A stretch of 64,000 bases of DNA, taken from the NCBI GenBank assembly GCA_963764675.1, contig CAVXTQ010000009.1, positions 1-64,000 on the forward strand, in the 5' to 3' direction. This document shows positions 17,633 to 25,597 of this stretch, in pieces. The notes under the pieces were generated by a model. It saw only the letters and a list, made by a program, of their open reading frames with translations, did no database searches and was not told the DNA's origin. Origin of the DNA: Acidiferrum sp963764675 (lineage in GTDB: Bacteria > Acidobacteriota > Terriglobia > Acidiferrales > UBA7541). The number at the start of each line of letters is the position of its first letter. The first letter of the stretch is position 1. The position numbers were made by a program, and so were the translations under genes.

Positions 17633-19001
17633 GCTAGTCGTGATTGGTTCAGGTCCCGGCGGGCAGCGCGCCGCCATCCAGGCGGCGAAAACCGGGAAGC
17701 GTGTTGCCATAGTCGAAAAGGGGATGGCCGTCGGCGGCGTCTGCATCAATACCGGCACGATTCCCAGCAAGACCATGCGCGAGGCCGTCCTCCATCTGTC
17801 CGGGTTCTACGATCAGAAATTTTACGGATCGAACTATCACGGCAAAGACCAGGTCACCATGGGGGACCTCAATTTCCGCGTGCAACGGGTCATCGAAAAC
17901 GAGGTTTCCGTCGTCCAGGACCAGCTCAAGCGCAATGGCGTCGATCTGGTTCAAGGCCTGGCCAAATTCATGGATCCGCATCACATTCGCGTGGAGAACA
18001 ACACCGGCTTCAGCGAACTCGAAGCGGAATTCGTGATCCTGGCGACGGGCACGAAGCCTGCTGCCAATCCCAAAGTTCCGATCAACGGACGCAACATTAT
18101 CAATAGCGATCAGATTCTGACCATGCCGACGGTTCCGAGGACCCTCATCGTCGTAGGTGGCGGGGTCATCGGCGTAGAGTACGCCTGCATGTTCGCCACG
18201 CTGGGCGTGCGTGTGATCATCGTGGAAAAGCGGCCGCGGCTGCTGGAATTTGCCGACACCGAAATGGTGGAAGCGCTCAGCTATCACATGCGCGACCGCC
18301 GCGCCACCATGCGCCTTAATGAAGAGGTCGAGAGCGTCGAGGAATTGCCCGATGGAAAAGTTGCGGCTAACCTCGTCAGCAAGAAACGCATCATCGCCGA
18401 TGCTCTTCTCTATGCCGTCGGCCGCGCCGGCAACATCGACGCGTTGGACCTGCCCGCCGCGGGATTGCAAGCCGACGATCGCGGGCGCATCAAAGTGGAC
18501 GCCGACTTCCGAACGTCGCAGTCCCACATCTTCGCCGTTGGGGACGTTATCGGTTTTCCGAGCCTGGCTTCCGTGTCAATGGAGCAGGGACGCGTCGCCG
18601 CCGCGCGCGCTTTCGGCTTGGATGTGCACAGCGATCCCGCCGGCTATCCCTACGGGATTTACACCATTCCGCAGATCTCGTTTATCGGGAAGACGGAAGA
18701 GCAGCTTACCGATGCCGATGTGCCCTACGAAGTGGGCGTGGCGTATTACCGGGAGATCGCTCGCGGGCAGATCAGCGGGCATACCGACGGCCGGCTCAAG
18801 CTCTTGTTTCACCGTGAAACCCTGGAGCTGCTCGGAGTGCACATTTTTGGCGAAGACGCCGCCGAACTGCTGCATATCGGCCAGGCGGTTTTGTTGCTCA
18901 AGGGCACAGTGAGCTACTTCAAGAACACCGTCTTCAATTATCCCACCCTTGCAGAATGCTATAAGACCGCTGCGTTCAACGGCCTGAACCGGCTCAGCTG
19001 A
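17619..19001 (+). CDS. sthA: Soluble pyridine nucleotide transhydrogenase
   Basis: A 460-residue flavoprotein of the disulfide-reductase superfamily. It has the FAD motif VVIGSGPGGQRAA and the NAD(P) motif IVVGGGVIGVEYACMF. At the position of the redox disulfide it reads GGVCINTGTIPSK, with only one Cys, as in SthA/UdhA (CxxxGTIPSK) and unlike dihydrolipoamide or mercuric reductases. The C-terminus ends with the dimerisation domain (GVHIFGEDAAELLHIGQ). The expected role is to exchange hydride between NADPH and NAD+. It overlaps ppk1 by 14 bases. Confidence 0.93.
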   Translation: MQPYELVVIGSGPGGQRAAIQAAKTGKRVAIVEKGMAVGGVCINTGTIPSKTMREAVLHLSGFYDQKFYGSNYHGKDQVTMGDLNFRVQRVIENEVSVVQDQLKRNGVDLVQGLAKFMDPHHIRVENNTGFSELEAEFVILATGTKPAANPKVPINGRNIINSDQILTMPTVPRTLIVVGGGVIGVEYACMFATLGVRVIIVEKRPRLLEFADTEMVEALSYHMRDRRATMRLNEEVESVEELPDGKVAANLVSKKRIIADALLYAVGRAGNIDALDLPAAGLQADDRGRIKVDADFRTSQSHIFAVGDVIGFPSLASVSMEQGRVAAARAFGLDVHSDPAGYPYGIYTIPQISFIGKTEEQLTDADVPYEVGVAYYREIARGQISGHTDGRLKLLFHRETLELLGVHIFGEDAAELLHIGQAVLLLKGTVSYFKNTVFNYPTLAECYKTAAFNGLNRLS

Positions 19002-19007
19002 AATAAT

Positions 19008-19259
19008 TCACCGCTCGCGGTCCTCGCGAATCATGTCCACCGAAGATGCGACCGATGCTGGCGAGGAGTTTTTTGTGAAATTTAGACTAAGGAGCTTGCG
19101 AGCGGCCTTCTTACGCGCTTTGAGCTCTTTCTCCGTGGGGATGTGGCTTTCGAGTAGAATCAAAACCTCGGCGGCAATGGAGCGGTGCTGGCTGCGGGCG
19201 CGTTTGCGGAGCGCTTCGTAACGATCGTCAGGAATGTTTTCGACGTAAAGTGTCGCCAT
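19008..19259 (-). CDS. FitA/VapB-like ribbon-helix-helix antitoxin, orphan
   Basis: An 83-residue protein whose N-terminus (MATLYVENIPDDRYEALRKR, then RSIAAEVLILLES) is the Arc-type ribbon-helix-helix domain of FitA-like antitoxins. The C-terminal half would neutralise a PIN-domain toxin, normally encoded immediately downstream with an overlap. Here the stop at 19008 is followed within seven bases by the end of sthA on the other strand, so no toxin gene exists. It is probably a remnant of a lost toxin-antitoxin pair, or an antitoxin kept as a regulator. CCTAGG palindromes just upstream are likely its own operator. Confidence 0.75.
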   Translation of the reverse strand: MATLYVENIPDDRYEALRKRARSQHRSIAAEVLILLESHIPTEKELKARKKAARKLLSLNFTKNSSPASVASSVDMIREDRER

Positions 19260-19265
19260 AGGGAA

Positions 19266-19295
19266 TTCCTAGGAAACGCATAGGACTTTCCTAGG
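19266..19295 (-). promoter_or_regulatory. Probable autoregulatory operator of the antitoxin
   Basis: Two CCTAGG-centred sites, TTCCTAGGAA (19266-19275) and TTTCCTAGG (19287-19295), lie 20 bases apart just upstream of the antitoxin start and overlap its ribosome-binding region (AGGAATTCCCTATG read on the minus strand). Paired palindromes of this kind suit ribbon-helix-helix repressors. Confidence 0.5.
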
Positions 19296-19461
19296 CTGAT
19301 AGCAAGGGCTGATACCACAGCAGCCTAGGGATGTTCTGTAGCCGCCCTCCCCAGAGGGCGGGGTTTAGACGCCAATGGTGCCCATCCCGTTCTACGAAGC
19401 TCCCGATCTCATCGGCGCGTAGCAGACACCATGCCGGGTTCCCGGGGGCCGGAGTCTTTCG

Positions 19462-19491
19462 TTGCTGGCAAAGGGGTGGACAGGCTAGAAT
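19462..19491 (+). promoter_or_regulatory. Probable sigma-70 promoter for rpsP
   Basis: TTGCTG (19462-19467) and TAGAAT (19486-19491), spaced 18 bases, lie 28 bases upstream of the rpsP start. A GC-rich hairpin (CCGCCCTC CCCA GAGGGCGG near 19343) lies further upstream. Confidence 0.4.
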
Positions 19492-19519
19492 GATGGGTCG
19501 GAGGACTGGCTTAGTGTTA

Positions 19520-19753
19520 ATGATTCGTCTGTCTAGGATTGGCAAGAAGAAGAAACCGTTTTATCGCGTGGTAGTGATCGAAAAGACCCGGCCGCGGAAC
19601 GGCCGCGTCGTCGAGTTGGTGGGGACGTACGACCCGCTAAAGAAGCCCGCGGAGATCAAGCTGGACGCCGAGCGCGTCAAGCATTGGCTCGGAGTTGGCG
19701 CGCAGCCCAGCGACACGGTGCGCAGCTTCATTCGCCTGCAAAAGATTGCTTAG
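19520..19753 (+). CDS. rpsP: 30S ribosomal protein S16
   Basis: A 77-residue S16 protein: MIRLSRIGKKKKPFYRVVV, then ELVGTYDPL, then RVKHWLGVGAQPSDTV. The start at 19520 matches the family N-terminus; upstream in-frame codons are not S16-like. It binds 16S rRNA in the 30S body. First gene of the rpsP-khpA-rimM-trmD-rplS series, which is split by insertions further on. Confidence 0.97.
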   Translation: MIRLSRIGKKKKPFYRVVVIEKTRPRNGRVVELVGTYDPLKKPAEIKLDAERVKHWLGVGAQPSDTVRSFIRLQKIA

Positions 19754-19924
19754 CCGTAGCGTGCCCGCCCACTGATCTCGGTGTAACCGGGATCCGACGC
19801 GAGCGAGTTTCACCGCACCCTCTACCTGGCCAGGGGCGTCTTTTTCGGAGTCTGAGGCCTAAGGTATATGTGCTGGTTACCGAAAACTCGCGTTCGTCGA
19901 GGTACCCCATGAAAGAGCTGCCCC

Positions 19925-20158
19925 ATGAAAGAACTGGTTGAATCCATCGCCAGGGCCCTCGTGGACCATCCCGATGACGTGCAGGTGAAGTCCATCGAGG
20001 GCGCGCAAGCGACCATCCTGGAGCTGCGCGTTCATCCCGAAGACCTCGGCAAAGTGATTGGGCGCCAGGGCCGCACCGCCAAGGCGGTGCGCACGCTGCT
20101 GGGCGCGGCGGGCGTGAAGGTCCACAAACGCTTTACGCTCGAGATCCTGGAAGATTGA
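19925..20158 (+). CDS. khpA: KH-domain RNA-binding protein KhpA
   Basis: A 77-residue single KH domain with GxxG loop in LGKVIGRQGRTAKAVRTLL. It starts MKELVESIARALVDHPDDV, as in KhpA of other phyla, where it partners KhpB in RNA binding. The location between rpsP and rimM is the conserved one. The downstream gap to rimM is 49 bases. Confidence 0.93.
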   Translation: MKELVESIARALVDHPDDVQVKSIEGAQATILELRVHPEDLGKVIGRQGRTAKAVRTLLGAAGVKVHKRFTLEILED

Positions 20159-20207
20159 GCCGCTCTACGGCTATGCTTGCGACGGACCCCCTGGGTCGCC
20201 TACACCA

Positions 20208-20813
20208 TTGACTCTCGAACCTCAACGCTGGATCGCACTCGCGCATATCCTTCGTCCCCGCGGCAATAAAGGCGAGGTTGCCGTGGAGCTCCTCACCGAT
20301 TACCCAGAACGCCTGTCGCGCATCCGCGAGGTCTTTCTGGGGGATGGCAGCGAAGGAGCTGAGCCGCGCCGCGTTACCATCAAGACCTTCTGGGTCAGCG
20401 AGAACCACCGTGGTCAGGGTGTGTTTCACTTCGAGGGTTGCTCGTCGATTTCAGAGGCCGAGAAATTCCGCGGGCTCCACGTCTTGTTGCCTTTCGAGCA
20501 GCGCGTTTCGCTGCCTACGGGTCACTACTTCGTTTCCGATCTCATTGGATGTTCCGTATTTGAAGCTCCGAAGGAAGCGTCAGCCTATTCTTCCTCGCCG
20601 TGTTCCCTCGCGACGGCTCCGGCACTACTCGGCGTCGTCAGCGACGTCCAGCTCACCGGGGAAAAGGTTTCCGGCACACCCTTCCTCGCCGTCGCCACAC
20701 AAAACGGTGAATTGCTGATTCCCCTTGCCGAGGACATCTGCACCCGCATCGATACCACCGCGCGACGCATTGATGTGACCCTGCCCGAGGGTCTGCGCAA
20801 TTTGAACGAATGA
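20208..20813 (+). CDS. rimM: 16S rRNA processing protein RimM
   Basis: A 201-residue protein with the RimM N-terminal barrel (IALAHILRPRGNKGEVAVEL, then YPERL) and a PRC-barrel C-terminal half (GHYFVSDLIGCSVF, then GVVSDVQLTG, then LLIPLAEDICTRID). It starts at TTG 20208. A short low-complexity insert (APKEASAYSSSPCSLATAPA) lies at the start of the PRC barrel. RimM assists 30S maturation and binds S19. Its usual partner trmD is 2.8 kb away, beyond a glycosidase gene on the opposite strand. Confidence 0.93.
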   Translation: MTLEPQRWIALAHILRPRGNKGEVAVELLTDYPERLSRIREVFLGDGSEGAEPRRVTIKTFWVSENHRGQGVFHFEGCSSISEAEKFRGLHVLLPFEQRVSLPTGHYFVSDLIGCSVFEAPKEASAYSSSPCSLATAPALLGVVSDVQLTGEKVSGTPFLAVATQNGELLIPLAEDICTRIDTTARRIDVTLPEGLRNLNE

Positions 20814-20828
20814 ACCGCTCTTGGTGGG

Positions 20829-20846
20829 ACAGGCATTCCCGCCTGT
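20829..20846. repeat. REP-like palindrome
   Basis: ACAGGC ATTCCC GCCTGT forms a 6-bp stem with a 6-base loop in the gap between rimM and the convergent GH44 gene. The surrounding GGTGGGACAGGCATTCCCGC is a short repeat type common in acidobacterial intergenic regions. Confidence 0.45.
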
Positions 20847-20857
20847 GGTACTAGGCG

Positions 20858-23395
20858 CTAGTGAATATCAAGCGTCGTAACGCTGAGCGCAGGCAGCGTG
20901 ATGGTAAGGGACGCGCCGGAAGCAGGAAGGGTCCCCGCCGAAACGGGTTGGACTGGCGTTCCCCCGGTCACCTGAGATTGGGCGGAGGCTGCCGTCATTT
21001 GGTAAAGGTGAGCGGTTCCGGAGAGAGCTTGCCCGGTGATCGTGGTGACTTGTGCGGAAGTAGAGCGATTGATGGCCACGAACACGATCCGGCCAGCCGT
21101 GTTGCTGTCCGAGCTGGCGTAAACCACGACATTTTGTACATTGCTTGAGGTTGCTTGGAGTGAAGTGCCGCCGAAGCTGGCGGTGGCCCCGTCGAAACCC
21201 CGGAAGGCGCGGAAGCCCGCCAGAGAGTACGAATACGTACCGTTCGGGGGCCAGAAGCTGGCAGCGAAGACTCCCTGCGTGCCAAAGATGCCGAGGTTGT
21301 CAGCCTGGGCGATGGTTCCCGCGATGTGATTCTGCCCGCCGCTTTCGTATTCGCTGATGGAGATCTTCATGCCAGGATTTTCTGCGTTGATCTTGGCTTG
21401 CAGGCGGCCGAGGATGTTGATGGGCGTGCTGCCAAGCTCTTGATAAATCCACGGATTGCTGTTGCCCGCGTCCGTGAACGTGGGATCCCACAAGTTTCGC
21501 GGGCTCTGCACGATCAGCTGAACCTGCGCGTCGGTTAAGGTCGCGCCGGTAAGGTCGAGCACACGCGTTCCGTTCGAATCATAGTCCTCTGCATACCAAT
21601 GGAAGTCGTAGATATCCACTAAGGGCTTCCCATATGTGGTCGACGCGGTCTTGATCGCTTGAAGATACTTGTCAGGGAACCAGTTCGAACCGCTAGGCGT
21701 AGCGCTTAGTTCTCCCTGCCAGTTGTAGATCCCTTGAAATCCGTAGTGCACCGGCCCAAAGATCAGCGCGTTGGGGAATTGATCCTTGATGGCCTTCGTC
21801 AGGTTGATGGTCTTGGTGATGTAGTTGTCTGACGTGACGGGAGTGGGTCCCTGAACCTCGAGGTGCGTGGAGTTCCAGAGTTCCGGCTCATTGTCGAGAC
21901 TGAGGAACGTCGGGTGCGTGGGACTTGTGCCGAAAATTCCGGGAAGCTTTTGGTCGAGGGTCCAAACGAATTCGTCCATATAAACGTTGGCGTCGGTGGT
22001 GACCGGGGTGATGGTGAACGGAACTGCGGAAGCAGTGCTTTTCTTGTCGACCACCGTCTTGAAGCGCGTCAAGTCTGGAGGGCTGGCAACACTGACCGGG
22101 CCGCTCTCGTCGGCGGAAACCAGGCCTTGGAGTTGCACGGTCACGAGACTTGCCAGACCTGCGCTTTGATCGGCGGCGATGAAGCCGCGGACCGCTTCGG
22201 CCGGAACAGTGCTGCTGCTCAGGTAATCATCGCTTTCGTAGAGGTAATCGCTGCCGGCGTTCGAAGCGTCGGTCTCCCAGTTGTAGGCGGTCCAGCGATT
22301 GCCCCCATCGCGATCGAACGTGAGCAGCGGCGAAGGATCGGTGTTGCCAGAATAAAAATTAGTGCCGTAGATGTAGGGCGAGATCGCCTTGGTCTTGGTA
22401 GGATCGATGGTGATCGTGACATCGACGGGCGTGTTCGCCGGTGTGGCGCTGGCTTGCGCAGAATTCGCACTCTCACCAACGGAATTGAGCGCGGAGACAA
22501 CGTAGAAATACGTCGTGCCGTTAGTGAGACCCGTATCGGTGAAACTTGCCGCGGTCGGCGCGGCGATTTGCGTGTACGGGCCGCCGGTAGTAGTGCTGTG
22601 TTTAACGTGATAGCTGGCCGCGCCGGACGTGGCGGTCCAGGTGAGAGCGATTTGCGCGTTGCCCGCCGTGGCCGTAAGGCCGCTAGGTGTCGCAGGGGGC
22701 TGCGTGGGAGCGGCAGGCGTGGCGCTGGTCTGCGTGGAGTTGGCGCTCTCTCCGGTGGAATTCACCGCGGAGACGACGTAGAAATACGTGATGCCATTGG
22801 CGAGGCCGGTGTCGATGAAGTTCGTTGCAGTTGGTGACGAGATTTTCGTGTACGGACCGCCGGATGTGGTGCTGCGCTTCACGTTGTAACTCGTTGCGGT
22901 CGCGCTGGCGCTCCAACTCAGGCTGACTTGCGCGTTGCCGGCGGTAGCCATGAGCGCAGTGGGCACGGCAGGGGCTTGTGCCGGGGCAGCGGGCTTGGCA
23001 CTGGCTTCGGAAGAGTTGGCGCTTTCGCCTGCGGAGTTGACCGCGGAGACGACGTAGAAGTAGGTGGTGCCGATGGTGAGGCCGGTGTCGGCGAACGTGG
23101 CCGTGGTTGGTGCGGAGACTTGTGTGTAGGGACCGCCGGTCGTCGTTGCGCGCTTCACATGATAGCTGGTGGCGTTGGTGCTAGCGGTCCAGGCCAAGCT
23201 GACTTGGGCATTTCCGGCCGTCGCCACCAGGCCGCTGGGGATGGCAGGCGTCGTGGCACCGCTCGGATTCGATCCGCCTCCCGGGTTGGAACTGCCGCCG
23301 ACGCCGGCGCCACCTGCGCAGCCTGCAAGACCAACACAAAAAAAACAGCAAAGCAGGAACACCAGGGTCTGTTTGGCCCGGAGCAAAGGCGTCAT
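20858..23395 (-). CDS. Lipoprotein with three FN3 domains and a GH44 catalytic domain
   Basis: An 845-residue exported protein. The signal ends in a lipobox-like FCVGLAGCAGG, so it is probably membrane-anchored. A Gly/Ser/Pro linker is followed by three near-identical fibronectin type III domains (about 50-137, 143-230, 236-323), each containing a GLxAxAGNAQ start and a TTYFYVVSAxNSxGESANS strand. The rest resembles glycoside hydrolase family 44: YIYGTNFYSGN, acid/base Glu in SLDNEPELW (about residue 500), nucleophile Glu in ISEYESGG (about 681), and a C-terminal beta-sandwich. GH44 enzymes cut beta-1,4-glucans and xyloglucan. It lies on the minus strand between rimM and trmD. Confidence 0.85.
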   Translation of the reverse strand: MTPLLRAKQTLVFLLCCFFCVGLAGCAGGAGVGGSSNPGGGSNPSGATTPAIPSGLVATAGNAQVSLAWTASTNATSYHVKRATTTGGPYTQVSAPTTATFADTGLTIGTTYFYVVSAVNSAGESANSSEASAKPAAPAQAPAVPTALMATAGNAQVSLSWSASATATSYNVKRSTTSGGPYTKISSPTATNFIDTGLANGITYFYVVSAVNSTGESANSTQTSATPAAPTQPPATPSGLTATAGNAQIALTWTATSGAASYHVKHSTTTGGPYTQIAAPTAASFTDTGLTNGTTYFYVVSALNSVGESANSAQASATPANTPVDVTITIDPTKTKAISPYIYGTNFYSGNTDPSPLLTFDRDGGNRWTAYNWETDASNAGSDYLYESDDYLSSSTVPAEAVRGFIAADQSAGLASLVTVQLQGLVSADESGPVSVASPPDLTRFKTVVDKKSTASAVPFTITPVTTDANVYMDEFVWTLDQKLPGIFGTSPTHPTFLSLDNEPELWNSTHLEVQGPTPVTSDNYITKTINLTKAIKDQFPNALIFGPVHYGFQGIYNWQGELSATPSGSNWFPDKYLQAIKTASTTYGKPLVDIYDFHWYAEDYDSNGTRVLDLTGATLTDAQVQLIVQSPRNLWDPTFTDAGNSNPWIYQELGSTPINILGRLQAKINAENPGMKISISEYESGGQNHIAGTIAQADNLGIFGTQGVFAASFWPPNGTYSYSLAGFRAFRGFDGATASFGGTSLQATSSNVQNVVVYASSDSNTAGRIVFVAINRSTSAQVTTITGQALSGTAHLYQMTAASAQSQVTGGTPVQPVSAGTLPASGASLTITLPALSVTTLDIH

Positions 23396-23635
23396 AGGAC
23401 GAAGTCTCCGACTCGCAAAACCTTGACTATGTTCCAGTTAGAGTAGGGAGCGGGGCGACTTTAGACAAGCTGTTCAGAAGGACAGGATTGGTTCCAGGTA
23501 CCTTTTTATGCTTGAGCGGCTCAAGCATGGAAGGCTCGTTTTGAGGGGCCTGATCCCGTGGATCCTCCGCAAAAAAGCTCTTTGGGACAAAGACGCGATG
23601 GCGGGGTCTACCCCGTTTGGCTACACTGGCTTGCG

Positions 23636-24454
23636 ATGCGTTTTGACCTCATCACCATTTTTCCCGAGTTCTTCGTCGGGCCGCTGGATCATGGCATTGT
23701 GCGGCGTGCGCGGGAGACCGGGCTGATCGACGTGCACGTGCAGGATCTGAGGGTGTTCACCAAAGACCGGCACCGGACCGTGGATGACCGGCCGTTCGGG
23801 GGCGGCGAGGGGATGGTGCTGAAGCCCGAGCCGTTGTTCGAGGCGGTCGAATCGCTGGTGGGGCACGGGTTCGGAGACGCCACCCAGCAAGCTACACCTG
23901 ATCCAAAGACGGTGATCGTTCTGACGTCGGCGGCTGGAAAACTATTTCGGCAAGAGACGGCGCGGCGTTATGCGGGATTGGAACGCGTGGTTTTGATTTG
24001 CGGGAGATATGAGGGCGTTGACGAGCGGGTCGCCGAGCATCTTGCGACCGAGGAAGTCTCCATTGGGGATTTCATCCTGAGCGGGGGCGAATTGCCGGCG
24101 GCGCTTATTTTGGATGCGGTTACGCGGCTGCTGCCGGGTGCGCTTGGGAATGAGGCTTCGGCGCAGAATGAGTCGTTTAGCGAATTCGCGGAGTTGGGGA
24201 AGCACGGAAACGCGCACGGCCGGGCGGAAAGCCCGGCCCCTACAAAGGCAACGCACACGAATGACAATGGTGGCTTGCTGCTGGATTTTCCGCATTACAC
24301 GCGGCCTGCAGAGTTTCGTGGTTGGGGCGTACCAGAGGTACTGATCGGCGGGAATCACGCCCAGGTGACGAAATGGAGGCGTGAGGCGGCGGTGGAGAAG
24401 ACGCGGCGGAATCGTCCCGATTTGCTTTTGCCACGAGTTAGTGGCGAGATATAA
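23636..24454 (+). CDS. trmD: tRNA (guanine-N1)-methyltransferase TrmD with linker insertion
   Basis: The ATG at 23636 begins the conserved MRFDLITIFPEFF; an upstream extension is not TrmD-like. The 272-residue protein has the SPOUT knot motifs LICGRYEGVDERV and SIGDFILSGGELPA, and the C-terminal DFPHYTRPAEFRGW, PEVLIGGNHAQVTKWRR. It methylates G37 of tRNA using AdoMet. Between NESFSEFAEL and LLLDFPHYTRP, where most TrmD proteins have a short flexible linker, there are about 25 extra residues (including HGRAESPAPTKATHTN) encoded around a perfect DNA palindrome. The insertion keeps the frame and the catalytic parts, so the enzyme is probably active. Confidence 0.95.
   Translation: MRFDLITIFPEFFVGPLDHGIVRRARETGLIDVHVQDLRVFTKDRHRTVDDRPFGGGEGMVLKPEPLFEAVESLVGHGFGDATQQATPDPKTVIVLTSAAGKLFRQETARRYAGLERVVLICGRYEGVDERVAEHLATEEVSIGDFILSGGELPAALILDAVTRLLPGALGNEASAQNESFSEFAELGKHGNAHGRAESPAPTKATHTNDNGGLLLDFPHYTRPAEFRGWGVPEVLIGGNHAQVTKWRREAAVEKTRRNRPDLLLPRVSGEI
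24218..24238. repeat. Palindromic repeat inserted in the trmD coding sequence
   Basis: GGCCGGGC GGAAA GCCCGGCC, a perfect 8-bp stem with a 5-base loop, followed by CCTACAAA. The form matches intergenic REP-like units seen in acidobacteria, yet it lies in frame in the linker of trmD. Confidence 0.7.
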
Positions 24455-24473
24455 TTGCTGTACGTTATACGGT

Positions 24474-24504
24474 GCCGCTCGTTAGGAGCGGCATTTTTCA
24501 TTTT
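24474..24504 (+). terminator. Rho-independent terminator after trmD
   Basis: GCCGCTC GTTAG GAGCGGC followed by ATTTTTCATTTT, 20 bases beyond the trmD stop. It uncouples trmD from the ATP-grasp gene downstream. Confidence 0.85.
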
Positions 24505-24562
24505 GGGGCGAATACTTGCGCGGCCGGGTTTCGACCGCGGGTGATCGCACGGGAGCGAGTGG

Positions 24563-25597
24563 ATGAGTGGCGGGACGAATCGAGGCGCGAACGGAGAGGC
24601 GAAGCCGATCGCAATTTACTATGAGCAGCCGAACTGGTTTGTGCCGCTGTTTCAGCAGATGGATGCGCGGGGCGTGCCGTGGGTGAAGATGGACGCGCGG
24701 TATCACCAATATGACGCCGCCTCGGCGGAGCGCGAGTATTCGCTGCTGTTCAATCGCATGAGCCCGTCGGCGTGGCAGCGCGGCGTGGGCCACGGCATTT
24801 TCTATACGCTCAACTATCTGAAGCACCTGGAAGATAAAGGCGTTCGCGTGGTGAACGGGTATCGCGGGTTCACGACCGAGACCTCAAAGGCGCTGCAACT
24901 GTCGCTGCTGGAGAGGCTGGGGGTGCAGTATCCGAAGGCGCGGGTGATCAATCACCCTTCGCAGGCGGTGAGTGCCGGCGAGGAGATCGGATATCCGCTG
25001 ATTTTGAAGCCGAACATCGGCGGCAGTGGAGCGGGGATCAAGAAATTTACGTCGCGCAACGAATTGAAGGCGGCGGTTGACGCGAACGAGCTGTACTTCG
25101 GCATCGACAACACCGCGCTGGTGCAGGAGTGCTTCACCCCGCGGGATGGCGTCATTTCACGTGTAGAGGTGCTGGGCGGGAAATATCTTTATGCGATCCA
25201 GATTCACATTACCGGCGAGACGTTCGATCTCTGCCCGGCCGACATTTGCAAAAACACGCGGGGAGAGGAACTGACGCGCATCGCGTGCCCCGTGGACGCG
25301 CCGAAAACCGGCATGACTGTCGAAGCCTTTGAGGCGCCGCGGCGGGTGATTGAAAATGTTGAGCGCATCATGGCGGAAGCAGGCATCGAGGTCGGCGGCA
25401 TCGAGTATGTGATCGATGATCCTACGGGGCGGCTGCTGTACTACGACATCAACGCGCTATCGAATTTCGTCGCGGACCCGGAGCGCATCGTGGGTTTTAA
25501 TCCGTATGCGCGGCTGGCAGATTTTCTGATTGCGGAGGCGGGGAAGCATTCGGCGAAGGCTAGGCCGCGGCTGGTGGCGAGCGGAGAAACGGTATGA
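24563..25597 (+). CDS. ATP-grasp (RimK/glutathione-synthetase-like) ligase
   Basis: A 344-residue cytoplasmic protein. After an N-terminal domain (IAIYYEQPNWFVPLFQQMDA) comes the ATP-grasp fold: PLILKPNIGGSGAGI is the ATP-binding loop, NTALVQECF the adenine-contacting strand, and LLYYDINALSNFV the metal-binding Asp/Asn end. ATP-grasp enzymes of this kind join a carboxylate to an amine or thiol through an acyl phosphate. The substrate is unknown. The stop overlaps the start of the next gene (ATGA), a flavin-dependent monooxygenase, so the pair is probably one translationally coupled unit. A terminator precedes the gene and separates it from trmD. Confidence 0.85.
   Translation: MSGGTNRGANGEAKPIAIYYEQPNWFVPLFQQMDARGVPWVKMDARYHQYDAASAEREYSLLFNRMSPSAWQRGVGHGIFYTLNYLKHLEDKGVRVVNGYRGFTTETSKALQLSLLERLGVQYPKARVINHPSQAVSAGEEIGYPLILKPNIGGSGAGIKKFTSRNELKAAVDANELYFGIDNTALVQECFTPRDGVISRVEVLGGKYLYAIQIHITGETFDLCPADICKNTRGEELTRIACPVDAPKTGMTVEAFEAPRRVIENVERIMAEAGIEVGGIEYVIDDPTGRLLYYDINALSNFVADPERIVGFNPYARLADFLIAEAGKHSAKARPRLVASGETV

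Noticed and set aside
17619..19001. Dihydrolipoamide dehydrogenase or mercuric reductase
   Set aside because: The second redox Cys is missing (CINTGTIPSK), which fits the soluble transhydrogenase instead.
21863..22837. Open frame of 324 codons opposite the FN3/GH44 gene
   Set aside because: The repeated Arg/Gly/Asp pattern mirrors the FN3 repeats of the true gene on the other strand.
22440..23290. CRISPR-like or satellite repeat array
   Set aside because: The roughly 280-base repeats are the coding sequence of three FN3 domains, not a direct-repeat/spacer array.
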